In this document: positions 1 through 7,761 of the stretch, in pieces
How the letters are laid out: the number at the start of each line of letters is the position of its first letter
How positions within the stretch are numbered: position 1 is the stretch's first letter
DNA from: a virus
Virus record (IMG/VR): IMGVR_UViG_3300031705_000064
Coordinates: 1 to 21,549 of that record
Reading direction: 5' to 3' (one strand)
Length of the DNA stretch: 21,549 bases
Position numbers and translations under genes: made by a program
The notes under the pieces: generated by a model
The model's input: only the letters and a program-made list of their open reading frames with translations
Told to the model about the DNA's origin: nothing
Database searches by the model: none

Positions 1-1176
1 ATTTGTATTAGAAGATGGACGAATCATATTCGTAGCTTTTTCCCATTTTAATAAAGTATCTGTACCTAAAACATAAGCACCTTCATACACAACTTCTCTA
101 GCTGTAGCAACTCTTTCAAATCTTGTGCTTTTATCCTGAGGAGGATTAAATTCATCTGATTTAGCTATAGCTCTTTCTGCTCCAGTAGATGTTTCTTTTA
201 TTTTATAAACATTATTTTCCCATGTTTTCCAATTAAAATATAAAAGTGTTACAGTGTTATTGTTATCAATATCACCTTGACCACGAGCTTGACTTGAAAA
301 ATCTGAATTATTATCAACCCAACTTGATCCTTTTCTAGTTAACTCAGACATTTCTTCGTCACTTATGCTAGGAAATTGTTTTTTTAATTCATTTACAGGC
401 AATCTTTTAACTTCGCCAAAATAATAACAATCTTCAAAATTAGGATCTTCAGTATAAGACCATATTAAATTAGCTGGATCTACATAATCTAATTTTATTC
501 CATCAGTATTATTAAAGGTATTTTTAACAGCACCTATTCCTAATACAGTTAAATCATAATCAAACCTTTTCTTTATTTGTGGAAATTTGTTTGTTAAGAA
601 AACATTATTTATAGCTTGTTCTTCTGCTATTTCAATGCCTTGCTTATAACCAAGTTGCATGTATAACTCTAATTCCTCTGTATTTGATGGTAAATCTTCT
701 TCGGGTACATTTCTAGCATTTACACCTAATTGAGTCTCAATGCTTTTAAGTAAACCTTGCGCATTAATATCTCTTTGAACGTCATTAACAAATTTAGTTC
801 TTTTTCCAGTTGAAACAGGATCTTGAGCAAAAGCTTTAATATCAAACAATCTATCTTGCATTCCATTTACAACTATATCTACAAATTTAGGTATAATAGG
901 AACTGGTTTCCAATCTAAATTTAAATAAGAAAGATCGCCATTTACAGCAAATTCATCTTTGTATTTTCTAATAGATTGCTCACCTCTAGCATATAATCTA
1001 AGTCTATGAAATTCATCTCTAGTTTGAAAATACATTCCTGGTCCACTGTCTCTATTGAACCACTCTTGCTCAATAGCACGAGATACTGATAAACCATATT
1101 CCCTTGACATTTTTTCTTTATCTGAGACTGATTGACTCGGAAATTGTGTAGGAAATTGTCCTGTAGTTATTGCCAT
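1..1176 (-). CDS. Portal protein, N-terminal 392 residues (3' end outside window)
   Basis: Probable portal: the dodecameric ring at the capsid vertex through which DNA is packaged and to which the tail attaches. The frame is open from ATG at 1176 to the window edge with no stop, so the gene is cut by the window, not broken. It starts 2 bp after the terminase stop, the usual large terminase to portal order. The N-terminal part contains the stretches EQEWFNRDSG, FHRLRLYARGEQS and NGDLSYLNLDWKPVPIIPKF (about residues 36-98), then VDIVVNGMQDRLFDIKAFAQ. I associate these with portals of crAss-like and related Bacteroidota phages, in which the conserved N-terminal block is followed by an acidic, helical middle. 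No membrane segment or signal peptide is seen. The family call comes from remembered resemblance plus gene order; the C-terminal half cannot be judged here. Confidence 0.72.
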   Translation of the reverse strand, partial: MAITTGQFPTQFPSQSVSDKEKMSREYGLSVSRAIEQEWFNRDSGPGMYFQTRDEFHRLRLYARGEQSIRKYKDEFAVNGDLSYLNLDWKPVPIIPKFVDIVVNGMQDRLFDIKAFAQDPVSTGKRTKFVNDVQRDINAQGLLKSIETQLGVNARNVPEEDLPSNTEELELYMQLGYKQGIEIAEEQAINNVFLTNKFPQIKKRFDYDLTVLGIGAVKNTFNNTDGIKLDYVDPANLIWSYTEDPNFEDCYYFGEVKRLPVNELKKQFPSISDEEMSELTRKGSSWVDNNSDFSSQARGQGDIDNNNTVTLLYFNWKTWENNVYKIKETSTGAERAIAKSDEFNPPQDKSTRFERVATAREVVYEGAYVLGTDTLLKWEKATNMIRPSSNTN

Positions 1177-1178
1177 AT

Positions 1179-3410
1179 TTATTTTATTATCTCACTCATT
1201 GATCCGCCATTTTTATACTTTGCAAATCCAAAATCAATTTTTCTTGTTATTCTTTGTGCATTAGGTCTATACATATGTTTTCTACAAGCCATTATAGCTA
1301 AACCGCTACTTATTGAAGCATCATAAGCTGTTCTTTTTGATATATCAAATTTAGCCCAATCTTCTAATGTTCTTTGAAAAAACATATTACCATGACTTTC
1401 TTCATTACTACCTACATATTCTTCTATGTAAGATTCTATAGCCGCAGCATGTGCTTGTTTTATGTCTTCAGATGTATTAGGTATGCCACCTAATTCTACT
1501 TCTGTTTTTGATAAATTACCAAGAAGTTTATCTGGTCTATTCATAGACATACCTCTGTAACCTCTTCTTTTAAAATGATATAATAATCTTGGTTTATTAT
1601 TTTCAGCTAGTATTGGCATTCCATAAAATATACAAGCCATTAAAACTTCTTCAAAAAATATTTCAGCAGTTTGTGGTCTAGCAACATATTCTAAAAAAAA
1701 CTTACTATTAGGAACATCATTTATCATTGAAAACGTTGTTAACCCGTGCAATGCTCCATTTGATCCGCCACCGCCTACTGTACCTGATATATCATAAGAA
1801 TCACAGCCAAAAGCGCCTAATCCATCATTACCAGGATATTTAATACCATTTTTATTTATAACATTATTTTGTAATTCATCTGGTGGTATCCAAGATACTT
1901 TAAATCTACCATTAGCAGTAGGTACCCAAATAACCTTTGTGTCTTTTATTCCATTTTTCCAAGCAAATGTTCCTCGAATAACATAACCCTTAATGGTCAT
2001 CTCTTCGTTAAAATCAATTTGTTGATATATTTTTGTTAGATTAAATAACGAATTAATTGTTTCATCTCTAAACGCATGTTTTTCTGATCTTGGAAATTGT
2101 CTGTAATACTCATTTAAAGCATCACTATCGTTTTTTAAACCATCAACCTCATTGTCCCAGTGTTCAATAACGCCCGAATAGATTTTTTCGCCATCAATTC
2201 CTTCAACCTCATTTGATGGAGTTTCGAAGACAGGATAGCCGAACTTATCAATAAATCCTTCGTAACCCCATTCCATAGGCAAGAACAAAGAATATAATCC
2301 ACTTGAAGTCTGGCCATTTTTATTTCTATTGTTGACATCTGAATTGTAATATAATTTTTTAAAATTATCTCCTCCTTTTGCTAAAGCATTAGAAGTAGAT
2401 CCCATCATACATTTTCCAACTATTTTTGATCCGAGCCTGAGGCAGGTTTTCGTGACCCTCCAGTTGTTGAGGATATTGTCGGGCCTCTCCCATTTACCCG
2501 ATTCGTCGTGAACGAGGAGTTGTAATTTCTCCCCATCGTACGAGTTGTCTCCTGTGTTCTTCCAATCGATTGTTGTATCGAGCCCTTCTCCAAGTTTTTC
2601 TTCTTGATTGGTTTTCTGTAAGGAATTTCTGGTAAGTCTTCTTGATGGTATTTTATAGGATAATTCTGTTTTGGGACGTTCCATACCGTCCTGTATTGGT
2701 TTGAAAAAGAATGGATAGTTGATGCTAATGGGTACAACTTTGTCTGTGAACATTTTTTTAGCATCTGCTCCACTCTTAGATAAGATCCCAAACCTAGAGT
2801 CTTTTGAAGTTGTAGCTTGGTTAACGGATTCAGATGATGCCATGAAAGAAAATCCAGACCTTCTGTTCTTAAGGTAGCACATCCCATAAGACCTCTTGTC
2901 AGCCTTGCATGCCTCCCAAAAGTAGTAAAATATTCTGTTTGCCTGCCTGAAATCAGGCGATCCAACGTCGATCTTTGTCCAAGTGAGATATACATAGTGC
3001 GATCCTGTAATGTAGTTCGCGGAACCGTTGCACATGAACCAATAACCATCGTTACGATAATTAAATTCAGCATCAATATATGGGTAATATTGTTCTTTAT
3101 CTTTTTCATTAACTTCCTTAAAATCATAAATAGTTTTTATTTTAATTAAAGAATTAGGTTTATTACGAATTTTAAAATATTGATTTTCTACTTTTAAATC
3201 TTCTCCATTTACTTTTTCTGGAGTTTTAGGTATAGCTACCTTAAGACCTTGTATTTCATATATATCACCTATAGTTCCATCTTTACTTATAACAACACAA
3301 TCTAAATCTTGATTATATCCATAAGCAAATTTTTTATATCTGTTTAAATTCTTTACTTTTTTATCTAATAAATGATCAGTAAGAACTTTATATAACGTTT
3401 GTTTATACAT
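1179..3410 (-). CDS. Terminase large subunit (TerL), packaging ATPase-nuclease
   Basis: Motor that drives DNA into the procapsid and cuts it. At 743 residues it is long, as in crAss-like TerL proteins. A deviant Walker A-like KNRRSGFS lies at 181-188. Walker B with the catalytic acid is LLVHDESG at 298-305 (D302, E303). A coupling-like GSTSNAL lies at 337-343. The RNase H-fold nuclease is marked by GCDSYD at 535-540, LAENNKPRLL at 601-610 (acidic E603) and AYDASIS at 695-701. The ATG at 3410 overlaps the preceding stop by 1 bp (TAATG), and the portal follows 2 bp after the stop. Codons for residues about 117-330 are strikingly GC-rich compared with both flanks (separate entry), although the reading frame and motifs stay intact, so the gene looks functional. 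Function is secure; the crAss-like lineage is an inference. Confidence 0.9.
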   Translation of the reverse strand: MYKQTLYKVLTDHLLDKKVKNLNRYKKFAYGYNQDLDCVVISKDGTIGDIYEIQGLKVAIPKTPEKVNGEDLKVENQYFKIRNKPNSLIKIKTIYDFKEVNEKDKEQYYPYIDAEFNYRNDGYWFMCNGSANYITGSHYVYLTWTKIDVGSPDFRQANRIFYYFWEACKADKRSYGMCYLKNRRSGFSFMASSESVNQATTSKDSRFGILSKSGADAKKMFTDKVVPISINYPFFFKPIQDGMERPKTELSYKIPSRRLTRNSLQKTNQEEKLGEGLDTTIDWKNTGDNSYDGEKLQLLVHDESGKWERPDNILNNWRVTKTCLRLGSKIVGKCMMGSTSNALAKGGDNFKKLYYNSDVNNRNKNGQTSSGLYSLFLPMEWGYEGFIDKFGYPVFETPSNEVEGIDGEKIYSGVIEHWDNEVDGLKNDSDALNEYYRQFPRSEKHAFRDETINSLFNLTKIYQQIDFNEEMTIKGYVIRGTFAWKNGIKDTKVIWVPTANGRFKVSWIPPDELQNNVINKNGIKYPGNDGLGAFGCDSYDISGTVGGGGSNGALHGLTTFSMINDVPNSKFFLEYVARPQTAEIFFEEVLMACIFYGMPILAENNKPRLLYHFKRRGYRGMSMNRPDKLLGNLSKTEVELGGIPNTSEDIKQAHAAAIESYIEEYVGSNEESHGNMFFQRTLEDWAKFDISKRTAYDASISSGLAIMACRKHMYRPNAQRITRKIDFGFAKYKNGGSMSEIIK
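2410..3060 (-). other. GC-rich, differently coded island inside TerL
   Basis: Hand count gives about 42% G+C over 2401-3060, with 52% in 2461-2520. The 120 bp just beyond 3060 have about 17%, and 2341-2400 about 23%. Within the island the terminase frame favours AAC, TAC, TTC, GAC, ATC, AAG and AGG, whereas flanking codons are mostly AAT, TAT, TTT, GAT, ATA and AAA. The edge near 3055 is sharp; the edge near 2410 is also abrupt, followed by a weaker GC patch at 2161-2260. The island matches the ATPase domain, including Walker A and B. Recombination with a phage of different composition is my leading explanation. Selection from a nested reading frame is an alternative. Confidence 0.75.
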
Positions 3411-3655
3411 TATTTTATTCTGTTTTCAACACCAAAAAAAGCTTCTTTGTTTTCTTTAATATCTTTCGCACCTGAAAGTTCTTCTATTTTTTCTATTATC
3501 TTTAAAGAATCTTCTATAGCAACCCATTTGGCTTGAGCTGCTGTCTTTGCTTTTTCAGGATCTAGTTCAACTAAATCAATATTTTGTCTTATAACTTTTT
3601 CTAATTCAACTAATGCAACTTCAGATGCTTTAACTACTCTTTCTCTTCGATCCAT
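3410..3655 (-). CDS. Small helical protein, possible small terminase subunit
   Basis: An 81-residue protein with no family I can name. It is charged and predicted almost entirely helical: heptad-like stretches at about 8-25 (VKASEVALVELEKVIRQN) and 47-62 (EDSLKIIEKIEELSG). It has no cysteine, signal peptide or membrane segment. It is translated just before TerL with a TAATG overlap, and its own start lies inside the end of the upstream gene (26 bp overlap). Position, size and coiled-coil character fit a small terminase (TerS) that recognises DNA and forms a ring, but no DNA-binding helix-turn-helix is obvious, and crAss-like phages generally lack a recognised TerS. It could equally be a TerL accessory or scaffold-like helper. 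Confidence 0.55.
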   Translation of the reverse strand: MDRRERVVKASEVALVELEKVIRQNIDLVELDPEKAKTAAQAKWVAIEDSLKIIEKIEELSGAKDIKENKEAFFGVENRIK

Positions 3656-4208
3656 AATTAATTGTTATTTGATTTGATAAAATTCTATAAAGTTTTTGGC
3701 CGTCTATATTAAATTCATATTCTGAGTTTGGCGTAAACCCCACTACGTCTCCAGGGAACATCCCTAAAGAACTTAATATGTCATTGCTATATGTAAGTAT
3801 GCCTTTTAAGTTTTCGTCTGTTTTAAGCGCCCATTCGTCATCTTTATAAATAGGTTTAACAAAACAATATTCAGGTAAACAATTCCATCCATCTTTATTT
3901 TTATAAGCAAAAACTTGATCAGGCATAACTGAATACATGTTTTCATCTAAATAACTAGCTGAATTTCTTTCTTCTCTATGGGCATCAAACCATCTTCTAA
4001 AAACATTGTGATGTAGTATAACTTCATCACCTTCTTTTATCAATGATTGTCCCGAAATAGGGCAACTAACAACAGTACCGATACGGTTAACAAAAATATG
4101 GTCACGTTCTGTAATTTCAGTATTAACAATTAATTCTTTTTCGTCGATTTTAATCGCATTATTATAGCGATTTTCAGTAGATATGATATAATTAAAAAGT
4201 GCTTGCAT
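3630..4208 (-). CDS. GroES-like (co-chaperonin-type) beta protein, tentative
   Basis: 192 residues. Residues 42-72 read RIGTVVSCP, then IKEGDEVILHHNVFRR, which matches the Cpn10/GroES pattern of a G-x-V-V turn followed by GD-x-V before a mobile-loop region. Around 135-176 a second similar unit appears: KGILTYSN, then FPGDVVGFTPNSEYEF and DGQKLYRI. Between them is a linker with YSVMPDQVFAYK and a tryptophan. I recall similar proteins in Cellulophaga and crAss-like phages. Phage co-chaperonins such as T4 gp31 help host GroEL fold the capsid protein, so a gene beside the packaging module makes sense. This gene overlaps the downstream 81-residue gene by 26 bp and its start shares a TAATG with the gene before it. 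It might instead be an unrelated beta-barrel protein; sequence identity to true GroES looks low. Confidence 0.45.
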   Translation of the reverse strand: MQALFNYIISTENRYNNAIKIDEKELIVNTEITERDHIFVNRIGTVVSCPISGQSLIKEGDEVILHHNVFRRWFDAHREERNSASYLDENMYSVMPDQVFAYKNKDGWNCLPEYCFVKPIYKDDEWALKTDENLKGILTYSNDILSSLGMFPGDVVGFTPNSEYEFNIDGQKLYRILSNQITINYGSKRKSS

Positions 4209-4429
4209 TAATAATCTAAATTATATTCAACAGATACTGCCATGTTAGAATTAAAATGCTTCCACGGTAGTATCTCTTTGTTTTTAGTTATAAATATTTT
4301 ATATGATCCTTCGTCTTCTAGTATGTCAGAAATCTTATGTCCACCATATACTTCTTGACCTACTGCGTAATGCATTGCTTCGTTCTTATAATCAGAACCA
4401 ATACTTATTTTTCTTATTAACTTTGCCAT
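4208..4429 (-). CDS. Conserved hypothetical small phage protein
   Basis: A 73-residue protein of unknown function. It has a basic N-terminus (KLIRKISIG), a central GQEVYGGHKISDI and an aromatic-rich end (EILPWKHFNSN, then VSVEYNLDY). The alternation suggests a small beta sheet with no membrane segment, signal or cysteine. I have an impression of similar sequences beside the terminase in other Bacteroidota phages but cannot name a family. The start at 4429 follows an A/T-only leader with a TTAAATTAA core, and the stop overlaps the next ATG by one base, implying translational coupling to the GroES-like gene. Confidence 0.6.
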   Translation of the reverse strand: MAKLIRKISIGSDYKNEAMHYAVGQEVYGGHKISDILEDEGSYKIFITKNKEILPWKHFNSNMAVSVEYNLDY

Positions 4430-4440
4430 TTAATTTAATT
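4430..4440 (-). promoter_or_regulatory. A/T-only TTAAA-type leader before the 73-residue gene
   Basis: Read on the minus strand, the 11-bp gap is AATTAAATTAA immediately before ATG. There is no Shine-Dalgarno-like purine run. The same TTAAA unit precedes the starts at 5434 and 18115. It probably acts as an unstructured A-rich initiation region of the kind used by Bacteroidota, though it may simply reflect base composition. Confidence 0.4.
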
Positions 4441-4848
4441 TTATATTAAGTGAGAATACTCACTTGGTACATCAAAACCAGGACATTCTTTAGTTGAATA
4501 CTGATTATGACCTGATATTTTATTTATATTATATTTTTTTATAAGATCAATAAGTAACATAACTAATGCATCTTTTTGTTCTTCTGTTCTAGTGTCTTTT
4601 CCTTTTTTAATATTTCCACCTATGTAACATATACCTACTGTACGTCTATTATGTCCTTTGCAGTGTGCACCTGTTCTATTTATAGGTCTACCCTCTTGAA
4701 CAGTTCCATCTAATTTAACCACATAATGATAACCTACATCACTCCATCCATTACCATTGACGTGCCAGTCTCTAATGTCTTCAACATCAAAAGGTTTTCC
4801 TTCTGGTGTAGCGCTGTAATGTATAATTGCTTCGTTTATTGTTCTCAT
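4441..4848 (-). CDS. N-acetylmuramoyl-L-alanine amidase, T7-lysozyme type (endolysin)
   Basis: A 135-residue endolysin that would cut the amide bond between muramic acid and L-alanine in peptidoglycan. The amidase_2/PGRP fold is clear from IIHYSAT (4-14 region), GWSDVGYHYVV (34-44), GAHCKGHN (60-67), TVGICYIGGN (70-79) and ISGHNQYSTKECPGF (111-125). By alignment to T7 lysozyme, the zinc ligands are H10, H114 and C122, with Y40 and K120 in the positions of the catalytic Tyr46 and Lys128. All are present, so it should be active. It is about 16 residues shorter than T7 lysozyme, mainly at the N-terminus. No signal peptide or SAR segment is seen, so release should depend on the holin genes immediately upstream in transcription. 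Start at 4848 chosen because IIHYSA begins eight residues later. Confidence 0.93.
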   Translation of the reverse strand: MRTINEAIIHYSATPEGKPFDVEDIRDWHVNGNGWSDVGYHYVVKLDGTVQEGRPINRTGAHCKGHNRRTVGICYIGGNIKKGKDTRTEEQKDALVMLLIDLIKKYNINKISGHNQYSTKECPGFDVPSEYSHLI

Positions 4849-4862
4849 TAAAATATTTCATT

Positions 4863-5012
4863 TTATTCTTGTGCTTTTTTTATTATCATCAATATAGTAT
4901 ATCCTATAGATAACAATAAAACTATTGTCTGTAACACTGTGTTTATTTCCGGTGCGAATGAAAATAGCACAGCTCCTACGTTTATTCCAAAGATCTTCAA
5001 ATCTTGTATCAT
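4863..5012 (-). CDS. 49-residue membrane protein, possible second holin/antiholin
   Basis: A small gene between holin and endolysin, encoded on the minus strand from ATG at 5012 to TAA at 4863-4865. The ATG overlaps the TGA of the preceding holin gene as ATGA, a strong coupling signal that supports it being real. The product begins MIQDLKIFGINVGAVLFSF, then has a hydrophobic stretch TVLQTIVLLLSIGYTILMII (about 25-44), and ends with the charged tail KKAQE. That gives one clear transmembrane helix plus a weaker hydrophobic segment near residues 8-20. Size, topology and position in the lysis cassette suggest a holin, antiholin or pinholin-like partner. No family is recognised. Confidence 0.7.
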   Translation of the reverse strand: MIQDLKIFGINVGAVLFSFAPEINTVLQTIVLLLSIGYTILMIIKKAQE

Positions 5013-5434
5013 TGTTTATGTTTATTATTTCCAAATACTTTTTCTACGCCGCGAGAACCAAAATAGCCTCCTATGACTATAGTTAAAAGTGAAGTTACTG
5101 ATTCCAGTGAATAGCCGGCGTACCACCCTATAACATATGATATTGTTAAAAATACAAGAACCAATGGACGAACATTGGATGCAAGCCAATTTCCGCTTCG
5201 AGCATCTGCTACCCATCTTTTGGTTGTGCCGTCTATTTCGGCTCTTTCTATTCTTAATTTCTCTAGCGCAACTTGTTTATCGTTTTCAGATAAACTTGAG
5301 TTACCGCTAATTAGTTCTGATATTACGTTCCCTGGCAATATTGCATCGCCGACCATTCCTAGAATACTCGGTGCCTTTTCGATTAAAAACCGTCCGACAC
5401 CTGTATCTTTAAAAGATTTCTTTTTTTCACTCAT
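5009..5434 (-). CDS. Holin of the three-helix (GTA-type) family
   Basis: A 141-residue protein likely to form the inner-membrane lesion that lets the amidase reach the wall. The N-terminal region contains a semi-hydrophobic segment APSILGMVGDAILPG (21-35), then a charged coiled-coil-like helix with KQVALEKLRIERAEID (53-68). It ends with two strong membrane helices: PLVLVFLTISYVIGW (90-104) and SLLTIVIGGYFGSRGVEKV (115-133). The NWLASNVRP entry and the GGYFGSRGVEK end are what I know from the 3TM holin family first described for gene-transfer-agent release. It is translated directly before the 49-residue membrane protein (ATGA overlap) and the endolysin. The leader before its ATG is TTAAATTAA, with no Shine-Dalgarno. 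Confidence 0.75.
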   Translation of the reverse strand: MSEKKKSFKDTGVGRFLIEKAPSILGMVGDAILPGNVISELISGNSSLSENDKQVALEKLRIERAEIDGTTKRWVADARSGNWLASNVRPLVLVFLTISYVIGWYAGYSLESVTSLLTIVIGGYFGSRGVEKVFGNNKHKQ

Positions 5435-5444
5435 TTAATTTAAT
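5435..5444 (-). promoter_or_regulatory. TTAAA-type leader before the holin
   Basis: The gap reads ATTAAATTAA on the minus strand and, with the TAA stop of the preceding gene, makes TTAAATTAAATTAA directly before ATG. The pentamer repeat matches the leaders at 4430-4440 and 18116-18139. No purine-rich ribosome-binding site is present. Confidence 0.4.
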
Positions 5445-7760
5445 TTAAGCTATTGCAAGGTATATATAAGTTCCTCCTGAAATATTTGTATCATTAGTAG
5501 AACTTTGTCTTGGAGAAAAACCAGTTGAAGTAAATGATTCACCTTGACCAGCATCTTCTGCATTACTTAAATTTGCATATAATCTATTATCTCCATTTGC
5601 TCTTTTATCATCAACAATTACCCAATTACCATCAGCATCAGTTCGTTTGATCATAACAAAAGAAGGTTCAAATCCAACGTACACAGTAAGGCTACCTCCT
5701 GTTCCGATATAAGAACCTACGCGACTGTAACCCGGTATTGATGCAAAACAATAGGCGATTAAAGTAGCACCAGATGAATTATTATTAAAATTTCCATCAA
5801 CAACACCAAACACACTATTTGTAGGTGCAGCTGGTCCCCAATAATTAGAATAGTTAGATGATAAGCCTGCATTGTCTAATTCAAGATATTTATTTATTCC
5901 TGTTGGCTCAGAATAAACTGCCCAACTTGCACTGGCAGATGTAACTTTAACTAAAATTAATTCTGCAGGTTTTCCGAGCCCATGACCTACGGTAGATGGA
6001 CTTGCATTTCCTGTATACCTTACAACACTGAATCCAGCTTCTTTATTTGCAGATACGCTACTTGTTATAGTACCATCTGTATTTGTATCAGTTATTCCTG
6101 AACCTTTCCAGTTCCAAGCAACAAATGTTTGTCCATTTTCATTACCATCTAAATCATTTCCCAAAGTAAATCCATTTGTGTCAAATGAAGTTAAACTTGT
6201 AGATGCAGTTCCCTGTGCGTCTGCTACGTTTGAATTTATTCTTTTTGTTACACCCCTAATAGAATCAAATAATTCGTGCCATCTTGTTCCACTTCTTTGT
6301 TTTATCCAAGTAAAATCAGGTTTAAATCCTACTGTAGAAATTGGATTAGTTCCACCATTACCAGTATACACAACAGTATTAAAACTATTAACTATAGTAG
6401 CTGCTGGACATTCAATTTCATTGTAAAGCGTAGTTACATCAGCTGCTGATATAGCTGAGTCGTATATTCGTATTTGGTCTATTGAGCTATCTGTATAGTA
6501 AGCAAAACCGCTCCCACTTTGATACGCCCCTATTAAATTCAGTCCGCCAGACCCACCAGCAATAGAATTTGCTGTACTTGAATCACTTGCAACTTCTGAA
6601 CTATTTACATACATTTTTCTTCCTGTAGAAGAACTTTTAGTTATAACAATATTGTACCAAGTTGATGTAGCAACAGTGGATGCGGGCGAGTATAAACTCA
6701 CTCCGTCATAAAAATGAAGAGCACCACTCGCTGTAATATCTAAATAATTTCTATAAGTATTTTGAAATCCAATGGTTGTATCATATAGAGTTAAAGTATT
6801 AAATTTTATCCAAAACGACCAACTAAAATTATTATTTTTATTTACACCTGCAGGTAGTGAAACATAACTATCACTACCATTAAATTTTCCAGCAAATCCA
6901 AAATTACCTTCAGTATTAAAGTTTACATTAGTAGCTGTACCATTGTAATTACCAAGCTGATCTGAAGCATTTGACATTTTGTAGTATGCAATACTATTAG
7001 GATTAGCATTTGCATAATTAATACTAGCTGAACTTGATGTTGCAACTGTTTCGTTATATAAAGTTGTTACAGCGCCTTGTGGTAAAGCTGTGTTAAAAAT
7101 TCTTACTTGGTCTAAATATGATGAAGTCAGTGGTTCAGTGGCATACGCTCCTGCTCTTCCTAAATATAAAGGATTGGAGTTATTATATGTGTCACCATCC
7201 ATTGGTTGAGTATAACCTGATCTATCACTCATTAACGAACCATCTTGGTAAAATGTCCATTCGTTATTATTAACTGACATCACTATGTTTGTCCATACAT
7301 TTAATACATTTCCACCTCCTTGATATCTTCCTAAAGTAGAAGACCCGTTTCTTGTTATAATATCAAACCTATATCCACCACTAGAATCATAAACTCCAAT
7401 TGCAAATCCATTTAAAATACCAGTGTCAGTTGTTCCTAATATATATTCAAACTGACTAGAAGTAGTTCTTTTGTACCAAAACGAAATAGAAAAGGTATTT
7501 GTGTTAAATATTGATCCAGGAAGACCTGTTTGAATATAACCATTCCCACTAAAAGAAGCTGCATTACCAAATTTACCAGTTGCATACGCTGCATTTGTAA
7601 ATGTTCCAGGATATGTATTGCTAGGAATAGAAGTTGTAGCATTGTTTAACTGGTATGTAGCTATAGATGTAGCTGTTACATCTGATGTAAATAACTGATC
7701 TGTGTCTGTTGTACACGCCGCGCCACCAAAAGCGCCTGATAACAAGCTTTGTCCAAACAT
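5445..7760 (-). CDS. Tail-fibre/receptor-binding protein with two LamG domains and a DUF7483 module
   Basis: 771 residues, probably displayed on the virion and binding host surface glycans. The start MFGQSLLSGAFGG resembles a recurrent phage fibre N-terminus. Residues about 30-238 and 250-448 are two LamG/concanavalin-like jelly rolls: the first has AASFSGNGYIQTG, SISFWYK and YLDQVRIFNTAL; the second has GKFNGSDSYVSLP, SWSFWIKF and SSIDQIRIYDSAIS. Both end in TTLYNE. Residues 460-771 form one DUF7483-type module with three internal units, each opening with a YTGNG-like or YIGTG motif and a glycine or phenylalanine followed by a proline, then WIK, LVK or MIK. LamG domains bind carbohydrate in many adhesins, so a receptor role is inferred. 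It is the last fibre gene before the lysis cassette and is separated by 1 bp from the preceding small fibre gene. Confidence 0.8.
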   Translation of the reverse strand: MFGQSLLSGAFGGAACTTDTDQLFTSDVTATSIATYQLNNATTSIPSNTYPGTFTNAAYATGKFGNAASFSGNGYIQTGLPGSIFNTNTFSISFWYKRTTSSQFEYILGTTDTGILNGFAIGVYDSSGGYRFDIITRNGSSTLGRYQGGGNVLNVWTNIVMSVNNNEWTFYQDGSLMSDRSGYTQPMDGDTYNNSNPLYLGRAGAYATEPLTSSYLDQVRIFNTALPQGAVTTLYNETVATSSSASINYANANPNSIAYYKMSNASDQLGNYNGTATNVNFNTEGNFGFAGKFNGSDSYVSLPAGVNKNNNFSWSFWIKFNTLTLYDTTIGFQNTYRNYLDITASGALHFYDGVSLYSPASTVATSTWYNIVITKSSSTGRKMYVNSSEVASDSSTANSIAGGSGGLNLIGAYQSGSGFAYYTDSSIDQIRIYDSAISAADVTTLYNEIECPAATIVNSFNTVVYTGNGGTNPISTVGFKPDFTWIKQRSGTRWHELFDSIRGVTKRINSNVADAQGTASTSLTSFDTNGFTLGNDLDGNENGQTFVAWNWKGSGITDTNTDGTITSSVSANKEAGFSVVRYTGNASPSTVGHGLGKPAELILVKVTSASASWAVYSEPTGINKYLELDNAGLSSNYSNYWGPAAPTNSVFGVVDGNFNNNSSGATLIAYCFASIPGYSRVGSYIGTGGSLTVYVGFEPSFVMIKRTDADGNWVIVDDKRANGDNRLYANLSNAEDAGQGESFTSTGFSPRQSSTNDTNISGGTYIYLAIA
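5448..6383 (-). repeat. DUF7483-type module, copy 3
   Basis: Residues 460-771 of the LamG fibre. Unit A: VVYTGNGG with FKPDFTWIKQR and LFDSIRG. Unit B: VVRYTGNA with VGHGLGKPAELILVK. Unit C: VGSYIGTGG with GFEPSFVMIKR and VDDKR. The same A-B-C order occurs twice in the 870-residue fibre. At DNA level 24 bases at 6294-6317 are identical to 9088-9111. Confidence 0.75.
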
Positions 7761-7761
7761 A

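Noticed and set aside
1132-1326. Plus-strand frame across the terminase-portal junction
   Set aside because: It lies antisense to the clear terminase end and portal start, has no family resemblance, and all supported genes in the window are on the minus strand.
5025-5216. 63-codon frame inside the holin
   Set aside because: It lacks membrane helices in the right places, overlaps the well-supported holin in another phase, and has no leader of the type seen at other starts.
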